Program-made: the position numbers and the translations under genes
Shown here: positions 34,447 to 43,316 of the stretch, piece after piece
Layout: each line of letters opens with the position of its first letter
Position numbering within the stretch: the first letter of the stretch is position 1
Source: Chloroflexi bacterium HGW-Chloroflexi-6
GTDB taxonomy: Bacteria; Chloroflexota; Anaerolineae; Anaerolineales; Villigracilaceae
Direction of reading: 5' to 3'
DNA: 64,000 nucleotides
Assembly: GCA_002840685.1 (NCBI GenBank)
Contig: PHBU01000010.1
Location: 124,001-188,000 of the forward strand
The notes under the pieces: model-generated
Seen by the model: the letters and a program-made list of their open reading frames with translations, nothing else
Told to the model about the DNA's origin: nothing
The model's database searches: none

Positions 34447-34938
34447 ATGAGCGAAACCATCGCCTATCTTAAGCAAAGTGATATTTTTTACCAGTTTACC
34501 CATACCCAACTTGAACTGGTTTCCAACCTGTGCCTCGAAAAAACTTTTAATGAAGGTGAGACGATTTTCGAAGAGAATAGCGGCAGCAAGGAATTGTATG
34601 TCATTGTTCAGGGAGAAGTGGACATTATTGTTGATCCCAGTGTGGTCGGCACACAACAAGAAGCAAAAATGCTGCTGGCAACGTTGCGGCGCGGACAGTC
34701 CTTTGGAGAAGTTGCCCTGGTAGATGAAGGATTACGGTCTGCTACAGCCCAGGCCCGCCAGAAGAACACCCGCTTGCTGGTGATTCCGCGGGACAAAATC
34801 ATCATGCTATGTGAGACTTATCCGCAGCTTGGTTACCGCATGATGTACAACCTGGCCGCCGATTTGGCCATGAAAATCCGTCATACTGACTTGAAAGTCC
34901 GCGAAAAGGTACTATACGGACAGATAAAGTCGCAATAA
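34447..34938 (+). CDS. Cyclic-nucleotide-binding-domain protein
   Basis: A 163-residue protein that is mostly one CNB (Crp-like sensor) domain: 'FNEGETIFEENSGSKELYVIVQGEVDI', then 'LRRGQSFGEVALVDEGLRSATAQA' in the phosphate-binding cassette position. The cassette keeps 'FGEVAL' and 'RSATA'. No helix-turn-helix follows, only a helical tail, so it is not a DNA-binding Crp protein. GGAG lies 7 bases upstream of the ATG. It directly precedes the first liv operon, but nothing shows joint function. Confidence 0.88.
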   Translation: MSETIAYLKQSDIFYQFTHTQLELVSNLCLEKTFNEGETIFEENSGSKELYVIVQGEVDIIVDPSVVGTQQEAKMLLATLRRGQSFGEVALVDEGLRSATAQARQKNTRLLVIPRDKIIMLCETYPQLGYRMMYNLAADLAMKIRHTDLKVREKVLYGQIKSQ

Positions 34939-35105
34939 AAAATCTATTAAAAACTTTATAGTTGCTTAACCTTTAAAGCGAAAATCATGTAATATCCTGC
35001 CGTAAGTCGTGTCTTGGTTTGTTAAGGTGTAGGGATCGGCTCCCAAGCCTGCCAGACCGGGCAATAAAATCAGATTCGCGCAACTTATCAAAGGAGGAAG
35101 AAGTA

Positions 35106-36269
35106 ATGACTAAACGCTTGTTCGTTGTATTCTCGTTTTTGGTAATTGCCAGTATGTTACTGGCAGCCTGCGGTCCCAGCGGCGCAGCCGGTGGTGACAC
35201 CATCAAAGTCGCCATCCTGGCCCCCCTGAGCGGCCCGGTGCCGACCTTCGGTGTTTCGACCCGCGATGGCATTTTGTTGGCCATCGAAGAGTGGAATGCC
35301 AAGGGTGGCGTTCTCGGTAAGCAGATCGAAGCGATCGTTGCTGACAGCCAGTGCACCGCCGACCCGGCTGTCAATGCTGCCAACAAAGTTATCGACCAGG
35401 ATCAGGTCCACTACATCATTGGCGAAGTTTGCTCGAGCGCATCCATCCCCGTCTCTGAAATCGCCGAACAGAAGGGCGTAGTGCAGATCAGCCCGACCTC
35501 GACCAACCCGAGTGTGACCCTCAACCCCGATGGCAGCACCAAGCAATACATCTTCCGCGCTTGCTTCATCGACCCGTTCCAGGGCCTGGTCATGGCGAAA
35601 TTCGCCCTCAGCCAGGGCAAGAAAACCGCTTTTATCATGTACGACAAGGGTAATGACTACGTTTTAGGCCTGGCCGAAGCCTTCAAAGAGTCATTCACCT
35701 CTGGCGGCGGCACCATTGTTGGCGAAGAAGCCTACACCGGCCAGGACACCGACTTCTCGTCCATCCTGACCAAGGTTGCTGAAAGCAAAGCCGACGTACT
35801 CTTCCTGCCCGATTACTACAACATCGTCAACCTGGTTGCAACGCAGGCCAAAGAACGCGGTGTGACCTCCACCATCATGGGTGGCGACGGCTGGGACTCG
35901 AGCGACCTCGACCTGGCTGCAGCCGATGGCGGTTTCTTCTCGAACCACTACTCTGCTGAAGATACCCGCCCGATCGTTCAGGACTTTGTCAAGAACTATT
36001 CCGCAAAGTATAAGGACGAAAACGGCAATCCCAAGATTCCGGATGCCCTGGCGACCCTGGGCTACGATGCTGCCAATCTGCTTTTGGCTGCCATCGAAAA
36101 AGCCGGCGTTGATGATCCCGCTGCTGTCAAGGATGCCCTAGCTGCTCTGCAATACGATGCAGTCTCCGGCACCATCACCTTCGATGCTCAGCACAACCCC
36201 ATCAAAAGCGCTGCGATCATGCAGATCAAAGATGGCAAGGTTGTCTTTGCCGATAGCATTGCTCCGTAA
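35106..36269 (+). CDS. livJ: Branched-chain amino-acid ABC transporter substrate-binding lipoprotein (operon 1)
   Basis: A 387-residue Leu/Ile/Val-binding-type periplasmic-fold protein (type I, ANF-receptor-like). It starts with a lipoprotein signal peptide ending at 'LLAAC' (Cys21). Typical features are 'IKVAILAPLSGPVP', 'GILLAIEEWNAKGGVLGKQIE', 'GEVCSSASIPVSEIAEQKGVVQISP' and 'FSSILTKVAESKADVLFLPDYY'. The ligand may be an amino acid or related compound. AAAGGAGGAAG lies 6 bases upstream of the ATG. It is the first gene of a five-gene transporter set plus one small gene, followed by a hairpin that may keep this gene more abundant than the rest. The 167 bp upstream hold no gene. Confidence 0.93.
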   Translation: MTKRLFVVFSFLVIASMLLAACGPSGAAGGDTIKVAILAPLSGPVPTFGVSTRDGILLAIEEWNAKGGVLGKQIEAIVADSQCTADPAVNAANKVIDQDQVHYIIGEVCSSASIPVSEIAEQKGVVQISPTSTNPSVTLNPDGSTKQYIFRACFIDPFQGLVMAKFALSQGKKTAFIMYDKGNDYVLGLAEAFKESFTSGGGTIVGEEAYTGQDTDFSSILTKVAESKADVLFLPDYYNIVNLVATQAKERGVTSTIMGGDGWDSSDLDLAAADGGFFSNHYSAEDTRPIVQDFVKNYSAKYKDENGNPKIPDALATLGYDAANLLLAAIEKAGVDDPAAVKDALAALQYDAVSGTITFDAQHNPIKSAAIMQIKDGKVVFADSIAP

Positions 36270-36287
36270 CCACTCGCTGTAACAGGG

Positions 36288-36318
36288 GAGGGGTGGTCAG
36301 CAATGACTGCCCCTCTTT
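36288..36318 (+). terminator. Intra-operon hairpin after the first binding-protein gene
   Basis: A 12-bp stem (36288-36299 with 36304-36315; two G-T pairs) closes a GCAA tetraloop and is followed by TTTAT. It lies 18 bp after the binding-protein stop. A matching hairpin follows the second binding-protein gene. Confidence 0.65.
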
Positions 36319-36350
36319 ATTTCATGCAGGACGGGTTCATCAGGACGGAT

Positions 36351-37466
36351 ATGAACACTTCTCCCATCGTATTACTTATACAAAAAATAATCAAAAAAGG
36401 TTGGCTGGGAAAGACTTTCCTGGCGCTAATTACTTTGCTCGCAATCTGGCAGATTCTTGCAGCCCTGCAGGAAAATCCGTCGCTGTTTTTACAGCAAGTT
36501 GTCAATGGTTTACAACTGGGCTTTGTCTATGCCCTAATTGCACTCGGTTATACAATGGTTTACGGCATCGTGCGCTTGATCAACTTCGCGCACGGCGATG
36601 TTTTTATGTTTGGCGCTTTTGTCAGTTTCTATTCGATCACACGCTTTCAATTACACGCCTGGCCGCAGTATTTTTTCCCGGCCATTCCTGAAGGCCTGGG
36701 GCTGGTCATTGGCGCTATCACCGTGATGGCTATTTCAATGCTAACCTGCGCACTCATGGCAATCATAGTTGAACGTATTGCCTACAAGCCGCTGCGAAGC
36801 GCTCCGCGTATTTCTGCTCTGATCACGGCGATCGGCATTTCCTTCTTCCTCGAATATTTTGCGGCGCTGAATTTTGTTTTCAGCCCAAATTTCATCACCT
36901 ATAAGCGACCCATCGAAGTGGTTACCTGGGCCATAGGCCTGAACGGCATCACCACCCTGGGCGATGGAAATGCGCCTCCTGATGGCACAATTCTGTTTTC
37001 AAACATCGCCCTGATCATCATCCTGACATCCGTTGCGTTGATGTTTGGGCTGCAATTCATTGTACAGAAAACGCGCATCGGCAAAGCGATGCGCAGCGTT
37101 GCCTACGACAAAGAAACCGCGCGTCTGATGGGTATTAACACCGATGCGATTATCTCAACCACCTTCGCCATCGGCGCAGCCCTGGCTGGCGCGGCAGGCA
37201 TGTTGTATGCGATCGCATTTCCGCAAATCTTCTTTTGGATGGGCATCATTCCTGGCCTGAAATCATTTGTTGCTGCCGTGTTGGGAGGCATTGGCAGTAT
37301 TCCAGGTGCTTTCATCGGCGCACTCATTATGGGTCAGGCCGAGGTATTAAGCGCGGCTTATATTTCAACCCCACTGCGTGATGCCATCGCCTTCAGCATC
37401 TTGATCGTGGTGCTGTTGGTACGCCCAACCGGTATTTTCGGCGAACCAGAACGCGAAAAGGCATAA
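36351..37466 (+). CDS. livH: Branched-chain amino-acid ABC transporter permease LivH (operon 1)
   Basis: A 371-residue inner-membrane permease of the LivH type with about eight to nine helices and the family motifs 'VNGLQLGFVYALIALGYTMVYGIVRLINFAHGD' region, 'SAPRISALITAIGISFFLEY' and 'GSIPGAFIGALIMGQAE'. The ATG at 36351 is chosen because an earlier ATG at 36303 falls inside the intra-operon hairpin; AGGA lies 8-10 bases before the chosen codon. It is longer than the usual 300 residues because of an N-terminal helix. LivM follows after 3 bp. Confidence 0.92.
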   Translation: MNTSPIVLLIQKIIKKGWLGKTFLALITLLAIWQILAALQENPSLFLQQVVNGLQLGFVYALIALGYTMVYGIVRLINFAHGDVFMFGAFVSFYSITRFQLHAWPQYFFPAIPEGLGLVIGAITVMAISMLTCALMAIIVERIAYKPLRSAPRISALITAIGISFFLEYFAALNFVFSPNFITYKRPIEVVTWAIGLNGITTLGDGNAPPDGTILFSNIALIIILTSVALMFGLQFIVQKTRIGKAMRSVAYDKETARLMGINTDAIISTTFAIGAALAGAAGMLYAIAFPQIFFWMGIIPGLKSFVAAVLGGIGSIPGAFIGALIMGQAEVLSAAYISTPLRDAIAFSILIVVLLVRPTGIFGEPEREKA

Positions 37467-37469
37467 CCC

Positions 37470-38732
37470 ATGACGAACAAATTCTCAAAGTCTACGCTAT
37501 GGTTTTTGGGCAGTGCTTTTTTGATCTATGCAGTGCTCCAGATCCTGGTCAGCACCCAGGTGCTCAACTCTTTTTGGAACACAATTATCCGTATCGGTGG
37601 GGTAATGGCCATTGTGAGCATCGGCTTGAACCTGATCTACGGATTTAATGGCCAGTTTTCGCTCGGACAGTGGGGGTTCTACGCCATCGGCGCCTATGCC
37701 GCGGCAGATGTAACTTACCGCTGGCAAATCAATAACAGCGCCGACGGCATGGTTGTCTTATTCCTGGCTACGGTATTGAGTGGCGCAGCCATTCTGTGGT
37801 TACGCAAACGGCTCACCAACGTTCGAGGCCTCGACCCACTTTCGGCTTTCACGATCTACCTGACCGCCACCATCATCCTGTGCGGATTATCCTGGTGGGT
37901 TGGCACGGCAATTTCCCCGGCAGTTACGGGGATGCTCAATATGCTGCCAGCTGTGGTTTCCGCACAAATTGTTTTTGTGTTTGCCATAGTAATGAGCGCG
38001 GTCATGGCGGCTGAAGTAAGCTTTCTGTTTGGCCTGCCTATTTTGTCACTCGGTTCAGACTATTTTGGTATTGCCACGCTTGGTTTTTCCATCATCATCA
38101 AAATTCTGCTCGACAACTCAGATAGTTTGCTCGGTTTTGTTGAAATGAAGGGCGCGCGCGGCATGGTCGGCATTCCGAAAGAGACTTCCCTGTTTTGGGT
38201 GTTCTTCTTCCTGATTGTGGTCATTGTCGTCACCCGGAATTTATTGCGCTCCAGCTATGGCCGCGCCGTTATTTCTGTGCGTGAAGATGAAATTGCCGCC
38301 AAGGCCATGGGGATTGACATTGCCGAATACAAGATCCTGGCTTTCGTGCTCGGAAGTTTCTTTGCCGGGTTGGCAGGCGGCTTGTACGCTCATGTCAACG
38401 GTTTCCTGCATCCCAACACCTTTAACTTTATCAAGTCATTCGACCCGATGATTATTATCGTCTTTGGCGGCCTCGGAAGCATAAGCGGCACAGTATTTGC
38501 TGCGTTTGCATGGGCGTTGATCCTTGAAGGTGTTTTGCGGCTTTTCCTGCCGCAGGGTTTTGAAACCTGGCGTTTTGTGGTTTATCCCATCTTATTGCTC
38601 GTCACGATGCTATTGCGGCCCAAAGGTATCTTTGGCGATTATGAGATTCCTTTCTTGCGCCAGGTACTGCCAAAAATCCGCAAAGTTGATGAAAAACCTG
38701 CAACCGAATCACCCGTGGAGGCGCAGCCATGA
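37470..38732 (+). CDS. livM: Branched-chain amino-acid ABC transporter permease LivM (operon 1)
   Basis: A 420-residue LivM-type permease with about ten hydrophobic segments. The motifs 'IVSIGLNLIYGFNGQFSLGQWGFYAIGAY', 'LSLGSDYFGIATLGFSIII' and 'VREDEIAAKAMGIDIAEYKILAFVLGSFFAGLAGGLYAH' are seen in part; the last is the loop that contacts the ATPases. It starts 3 bp after livH and overlaps livG by 4 bp. Confidence 0.93.
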   Translation: MTNKFSKSTLWFLGSAFLIYAVLQILVSTQVLNSFWNTIIRIGGVMAIVSIGLNLIYGFNGQFSLGQWGFYAIGAYAAADVTYRWQINNSADGMVVLFLATVLSGAAILWLRKRLTNVRGLDPLSAFTIYLTATIILCGLSWWVGTAISPAVTGMLNMLPAVVSAQIVFVFAIVMSAVMAAEVSFLFGLPILSLGSDYFGIATLGFSIIIKILLDNSDSLLGFVEMKGARGMVGIPKETSLFWVFFFLIVVIVVTRNLLRSSYGRAVISVREDEIAAKAMGIDIAEYKILAFVLGSFFAGLAGGLYAHVNGFLHPNTFNFIKSFDPMIIIVFGGLGSISGTVFAAFAWALILEGVLRLFLPQGFETWRFVVYPILLLVTMLLRPKGIFGDYEIPFLRQVLPKIRKVDEKPATESPVEAQP

Positions 38733-39562
38733 CCAACAACGATCAACCTACGGGTAAAGAAGCCCTGCTGAAGGTCAAAGACTTGAGCAAAAACTTTGGC
38801 GGCCTGCGGGCAGTCAATCGGATTAACTTGGAACTTTTTCCTGGTGACCTGGCCGGGCTGATTGGCCCGAACGGTGCTGGAAAAACAACCGCTTTTAACC
38901 TGGTTACCGGGGTCTATCATCCCACCGAAGGCCAAATTACGTTCAAAGGCCAGGAAATTGGCGGGGTGGCCCCGCACCTCATCAACCAGATGGGGATTGC
39001 GCGCACCTTCCAGAACATTCGCCTGTTTCCCAATCTGACCGTGCTCGAAAACGTGTGCATTGCTTACCATTCTCATGCCGGATACAGCATGCAAGATGCA
39101 ATTTTGCGCAACGGTAAGTTTGAAAGTAAAGAAAAAGAACTTCTCGAAAAAGCACAGGATTTCTTGAGCATTTTTAACATGCAGGATCGCCAGGCAGAAA
39201 TTGCCCGCAACCTGCCCTATGGTCAACAGCGCCGCCTTGAAATTGCCCGCGCTCTGGCAGCCAACCCGGAGCTGCTCTTGCTTGACGAACCGGCAGCCGG
39301 GATGAACCCCAACGAATCGATCGCGTTGATGGATCTGATCCACTTCATCCGTGACCGGTTCAAATTGACCATCCTGCTCATCGAACACCAAATGCGGGTT
39401 GTCATGGGCGTTTGTGAAAAGATTACTGTAATGGATTTTGGCGAAGTCATTGCCTATGGCGCACCGCAGGAGATTCAATCCAACCCACGGGTGGTGGAAG
39501 CCTATCTTGGCCGTGGTGCAGCTGAATTGTCTGAAAAATTTCGACGGAGTAAAGCCCAATGA
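38729..39562 (+). CDS. livG: Branched-chain amino-acid ABC transporter ATPase LivG (operon 1)
   Basis: A 277-residue ATP-binding subunit with Walker A 'GPNGAGKTT', the LivG-type signature 'LPYGQQRRLEIARAL' in place of LSGGQ, Walker B 'LLLLDEPAAGMNP' and the H-loop 'LIEHQM'. It powers uptake together with LivF. Overlaps of 4 bp with both neighbours show tight coupling. Confidence 0.95.
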   Translation: MTNNDQPTGKEALLKVKDLSKNFGGLRAVNRINLELFPGDLAGLIGPNGAGKTTAFNLVTGVYHPTEGQITFKGQEIGGVAPHLINQMGIARTFQNIRLFPNLTVLENVCIAYHSHAGYSMQDAILRNGKFESKEKELLEKAQDFLSIFNMQDRQAEIARNLPYGQQRRLEIARALAANPELLLLDEPAAGMNPNESIALMDLIHFIRDRFKLTILLIEHQMRVVMGVCEKITVMDFGEVIAYGAPQEIQSNPRVVEAYLGRGAAELSEKFRRSKAQ

Positions 39563-40269
39563 TGCTCGAAGTAAGCAATTTACACGTCTACTATGGAGCG
39601 ATTCACGCATTAAAAGGCATTAATTTTCATGTCGAAGAGGGCGAGATCGTCGCGCTGATTGGCGCCAATGGCGCAGGAAAAAGCACCACCCTCTCGACCA
39701 TCTCGGGGTTGTTGCAGCCAAGCGATGGGTATGTTGTCTTCCGCGGAGAGGATATCACCCTGTCCCCGGCCGAGCAGACTGTCCAAAAAGGGATTGTTCA
39801 GGTTCCCGAAGGTCGAAAGATTTTTGCGACCCTGACCGTGATGGAAAATCTCGAAATGGGAGCCTATACCCAGAGAGACAAGAAAATATTCAAACAAGAT
39901 CTTGAAAACGTGTTTACCTTCTTCCCGCGCCTGAAAGAACGCCAGAACCAGTTAGGAGGTACTTTCTCAGGTGGCGAGCAGCAAATGCTGGCCATGGCGC
40001 GCGCCCTGATGTCGCATCCATCGATGTTGTTGCTCGACGAACCTTCCATGGGTCTTTCGCCCATCCTGGTGGAGCAAATCTTCGAGATTGTGCAAAACAT
40101 CAACAAACAAGGAACTAGCATTCTGCTGGTTGAACAAAACGCCCAGATGGCGCTTTCGATCGCAGATCGCGCCTATGTGTTGGAAACCGGCGAAATTAAC
40201 CTGGAGGGAAGTGCTCAGGAAGTGCTGCATAACCCCATGGTTGTTGAAGCCTACCTTGGCGGACATTAG
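39559..40269 (+). CDS. livF: Branched-chain amino-acid ABC transporter ATPase LivF (operon 1)
   Basis: A 236-residue ATP-binding subunit with Walker A 'GANGAGKSTT', signature 'SGGEQQMLAMARAL', Walker B 'LLLDEPSMGLSP' and H-loop 'LLVEQNAQ'. Its length is typical for LivF. It overlaps livG by 4 bp and precedes a small membrane-protein gene by 14 bp. Confidence 0.95.
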   Translation: MMLEVSNLHVYYGAIHALKGINFHVEEGEIVALIGANGAGKSTTLSTISGLLQPSDGYVVFRGEDITLSPAEQTVQKGIVQVPEGRKIFATLTVMENLEMGAYTQRDKKIFKQDLENVFTFFPRLKERQNQLGGTFSGGEQQMLAMARALMSHPSMLLLDEPSMGLSPILVEQIFEIVQNINKQGTSILLVEQNAQMALSIADRAYVLETGEINLEGSAQEVLHNPMVVEAYLGGH

Positions 40270-40283
40270 GCTGGAGGAACACA

Positions 40284-40637
40284 ATGAAAATCAATAATCG
40301 CATTCTGCTGTTTTTTGTGTTGCCTACCCTTGCGCCGCTGCTCCTGCCCCCCAGTATTCTTCTAAACGGGATTGGAGCTGTTATTTTCGTCGCCGCTCTG
40401 CTATTGGCTTCGGGTTATTTCCTGTATCGCGGGAAACCACTGGCGCTTACGTTTTCCATCTTTCTGCAAGGCTTGAGCTTCATCGTCCGGCTGATGTTAT
40501 TCTTCTCGACATCTGTTAGTGAGCAAGGTGTGATCGATTGGGCATTTACGATCACCAGCCTGCTCAGTATGGCGCTCTCGTTTTACCTTGTATTCCGACT
40601 TGACGAGGTCGATATTCGCGCCAAGTTGAAAGCCTGA
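40284..40637 (+). CDS. Small four-helix membrane protein at the end of liv operon 1
   Basis: A 117-residue protein of unknown function with four hydrophobic segments (about 8-24, 29-47, 52-73 and 80-103) and a short charged C-terminus. GGAGG lies 6 bases before the ATG. It follows livF by 14 bp and ends just before the operon terminator, so it is co-expressed with the transporter and may be an accessory subunit. I do not recognise the family, and the second liv operon has no copy. Confidence 0.7.
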   Translation: MKINNRILLFFVLPTLAPLLLPPSILLNGIGAVIFVAALLLASGYFLYRGKPLALTFSIFLQGLSFIVRLMLFFSTSVSEQGVIDWAFTITSLLSMALSFYLVFRLDEVDIRAKLKA

Positions 40638-40645
40638 TGTTATAT

Positions 40646-40682
40646 AAATGCCGCACAACCGAATGGTTTGCGGCATTTTCTA
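40646..40682 (+). terminator. Terminator of liv operon 1
   Basis: AATGCCGCA plus AACC pair with GGTT and TGCGGCATT, with one bulged C and a GAAT loop, followed by TTTTC. Confidence 0.8.
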
Positions 40683-40720
40683 TTTAGCGATAAAAAATCC
40701 GTTAATGTCTGACAAATATA

Positions 40721-40749
40721 TTGACCCACGAACAGATTTCGCTTATTCT
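40721..40749 (+). promoter_or_regulatory. Promoter of liv operon 2
   Basis: TTGACC (40721-40726) and TATTCT (40744-40749) are spaced by 17 bp. The start is near 40756, about 90 nt before the ATG, leaving a long A+T-rich leader. Confidence 0.6.
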
Positions 40750-40846
40750 ATCCATGTTCGCCGGGCACAAATTGGCGAAATAAAATAAAAGCGCCAGCCA
40801 ACAGGCGAACAAACAAACTCTATTCAATTCCCAAGGAGGAAGAAGA

Positions 40847-42058
40847 ATGAAACGTATTCTAGTTGTTTTGTCGTTGCTGGTGATTGCCAGCTTAATGTTG
40901 GCGGCTTGCGCCCCGGCAGATGGTGGCGGAGCGGGGGCTGACGCCAAAGTAATCAAAATTGCCAGCCAATCACCGCTGTCGGGTGGGCAGTCAAACGTTG
41001 GCGTGGACATCAAGAATGGCGCCCAACTTGCCATGGAACAGTTGAGCGGACCGTTGACTGAAATGGGCTATAAAGTTGAGTTAGCCCCCTTCGATGACCA
41101 GGCCAACCCAGACATCGGCGTCGCCAATGCCAAGCAAATCGTATCTGACCCGGCTATTCTGTGCGTGGTCGGTCACTACAACTCTGGCGTACAAATCCCC
41201 TCATCAGAAGAATATCACAACGCTGGCCTGGCCAATGTTTCGCCTGCGAACACCAACCCGAAAGTCACCGATCGTGGCTATCTCGAAGTCAACCGCCTGG
41301 TTGGCCGCGATGATGTTCAGGGTGTTGTTGGCGCGAACTTTGCCCTGGGCAAAGATGTAAAAAGTGTTTTCGTTATTCATGACAAAACCGCTTACGGCCA
41401 GGGTGTTGCTGAATTCTTCAAGCAAGAAGCTGAAAAAATCGGCATCGAGGTTCTCGGCTTCGAAGGCAGTGAAGAAAAAGCCAACTTTGATGCTCTGACC
41501 AGCACCATCATCGCTTCCGATCCGGATTTGGTTTATTTCGGCGGCATGTTCGATCAGGCCGGCGTGCTCTTCAAGCAATCCCGCGAAAAAGGCTATGAGG
41601 GTATGTTCATGGGTCCTGACGGCCTCGACTCTTCCGAACTGGTCAACATTGCCGGTCCGGCCCTGCTCGACGGTGGCGGAATGTTCTACTCGACCGTTTC
41701 CGGCCCGGCCTCGCTTTACCCCGGAACTGCCAAGTTTGTATCCGATTTCAAGGCCAAATTCGGCGCTGATCCGGCTCCGTTTGCTGCCCAATCTTACGAT
41801 GCAATGGCGATCTGCTTGAAAGCCATCGAAAACGTTGCGGCAAGTAAGAATGGCGAACTGCCAACCCGTGCAGAAGTAGCCGCCGCCATCCGCGCCCTGA
41901 ATGTCTTCGCTGGCATCACCGGCGACTTCACCTTCAATGGTGTGGGCGATACCACTACCGCCCAGTATTTCGTCATCCAGGTGAAATCTGCCGACCCCGC
42001 CAAATGGGGCGAAAACGCTGTTATCGAAACTCTTGATATTGCTCCGCCAAGCCAGTAA
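40847..42058 (+). CDS. livJ: Branched-chain amino-acid ABC transporter substrate-binding lipoprotein (operon 2)
   Basis: A 403-residue paralogue of the binding protein of operon 1, with a lipobox 'MLAAC' (Cys22), 'KIASQSPLSGGQSNVGVDIKNGAQLAMEQL', 'GHYNSGVQIPSSEEY' and 'SDPDLVYFGGMFDQAG' in part. The clear differences from the first paralogue suggest a different ligand. AAGGAGGAAG lies 5 bases upstream of the ATG. Its promoter and following hairpin mirror those of operon 1. Confidence 0.93.
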   Translation: MKRILVVLSLLVIASLMLAACAPADGGGAGADAKVIKIASQSPLSGGQSNVGVDIKNGAQLAMEQLSGPLTEMGYKVELAPFDDQANPDIGVANAKQIVSDPAILCVVGHYNSGVQIPSSEEYHNAGLANVSPANTNPKVTDRGYLEVNRLVGRDDVQGVVGANFALGKDVKSVFVIHDKTAYGQGVAEFFKQEAEKIGIEVLGFEGSEEKANFDALTSTIIASDPDLVYFGGMFDQAGVLFKQSREKGYEGMFMGPDGLDSSELVNIAGPALLDGGGMFYSTVSGPASLYPGTAKFVSDFKAKFGADPAPFAAQSYDAMAICLKAIENVAASKNGELPTRAEVAAAIRALNVFAGITGDFTFNGVGDTTTAQYFVIQVKSADPAKWGENAVIETLDIAPPSQ

Positions 42059-42075
42059 AACTTTCGGAAATACAG

Positions 42076-42106
42076 TTCCCGGCCCCTTTTCTTTAGGGGC
42101 CGGGAA
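42076..42106 (+). terminator. Intra-operon hairpin after the second binding-protein gene
   Basis: A 12-bp perfect stem (42076-42087 with 42095-42106) and 7-nt loop are followed by AATTTCATTTT, 17 bp after the stop. Transcription must pass it to reach livH. Confidence 0.65.
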
Positions 42107-42129
42107 AATTTCATTTTCAGGAGCATGGA

Positions 42130-43305
42130 ATGAAAAGATTTCTAGAGACGGTTAACTTTCGCGAATTATTAAGACCCGTCGGCCAGATGATAGCCTTTTC
42201 GCTCGGCAGCGGCGTTGTATTATCTCTGATTGTGCTGTTCTTGGCGCTGTTGCTCGATCAGACTGCCGTTGGCGATGCCCTTCTTGAACGATATAAAGTT
42301 ACACTCCTGACCTATACCCTGGTTAACCTGCCTCAGGTTGTATTGGATGGATTAACCATCGGTTTTGTCTATGCCGCCATAGCCCTGGGATATACGATGG
42401 TATATGGCGTACTGGAATTTATCAATTTCGCCCACTCAGAAATTTTTGCTGCGGGCGCTTTTATCGGCGTAGAATTGCTGATTGCCCTCGAGTTGTTTGG
42501 GGTTCTCGCTAACAACTCGTTATTTGAATCTTATATTTGGCTTATTGTCGCCATTCTGGCCGGGATGATTGTTGCGGGATTATTAGCCATTACCGTCGAA
42601 AGGGTAGCTTACCGGCCCCTGCGAGGCGCACCACGGCTTGTCCCGTTGATCTCTGCCATTGGCGTTTCTTTTTTTCTACAGGATGCCATCCGCCTGATCG
42701 AAAGCCTGACGACCGGCCAATTTCACCGGATTATCCCCACCTTTGGTAACTTTGATGAACGCCTGACTTTTGGAGAAATCCCGATCGGAGACAGCTCCAT
42801 TCTGTTGGGCATTCAGGTCAAATCAATTATCGTTATTGTTGCCGCTGTTCTGATGCTGGTCGGTTTGAACTACCTGGTCAATGCGACCAAGGTTGGGCGC
42901 GCCATCCGCGCTGTCGCGCAAGATCGCGCCACTGCCAGCCTGATGGGCATCGATGTCAACCGCATCATCTCTCTGACCTTTCTGATCGGCGGCGCCTTGG
43001 GCGGCGCGGCAGGCGTGCTCTATGCGCTCAAATTTACCCGTATTGATCCTTTTGTCGGGTTTTTCCCTGGCTTGAAAGCCTTTACGGCAGCCGTGCTCGG
43101 CGGTATCGGTAACTTGACCGGCGCCCTGCTCGGCGGCATTATCCTGGGTATGCTCGAAACATTTGCAGGAACATACCTGTCTCCCTTTACCATGGGCGCA
43201 GCAGGGGCTGAATACAAAGATATCTTTGCCTTTGCCATTCTCATCCTCGTGCTCATCTTCCGCCCGCATGGCTTGATGGGCGAAAATGTTGTGCAGAAAG
43301 CCTAA
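42130..43305 (+). CDS. livH: Branched-chain amino-acid ABC transporter permease LivH (operon 2)
   Basis: A 391-residue LivH-type permease with about nine hydrophobic segments and motifs 'DGLTIGFVYAAIALGYTMVYG', 'EFINFAHSEIFAAGAFIG', 'GAPRLVPLISAIGVSFF' and 'GGIGNLTGALLGGI'. AGGAG lies 6 bases before the ATG. An N-terminal extension of about 75 residues compared with E. coli LivH contains one extra helix, as in the operon-1 paralogue. Confidence 0.94.
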   Translation: MKRFLETVNFRELLRPVGQMIAFSLGSGVVLSLIVLFLALLLDQTAVGDALLERYKVTLLTYTLVNLPQVVLDGLTIGFVYAAIALGYTMVYGVLEFINFAHSEIFAAGAFIGVELLIALELFGVLANNSLFESYIWLIVAILAGMIVAGLLAITVERVAYRPLRGAPRLVPLISAIGVSFFLQDAIRLIESLTTGQFHRIIPTFGNFDERLTFGEIPIGDSSILLGIQVKSIIVIVAAVLMLVGLNYLVNATKVGRAIRAVAQDRATASLMGIDVNRIISLTFLIGGALGGAAGVLYALKFTRIDPFVGFFPGLKAFTAAVLGGIGNLTGALLGGIILGMLETFAGTYLSPFTMGAAGAEYKDIFAFAILILVLIFRPHGLMGENVVQKA

Positions 43306-43316
43306 AGGAGCGGAAC

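Noticed and set aside
36303-36350. An earlier ATG for the first LivH
   Set aside because: It falls inside the intra-operon hairpin, and the extra residues match nothing in the family.
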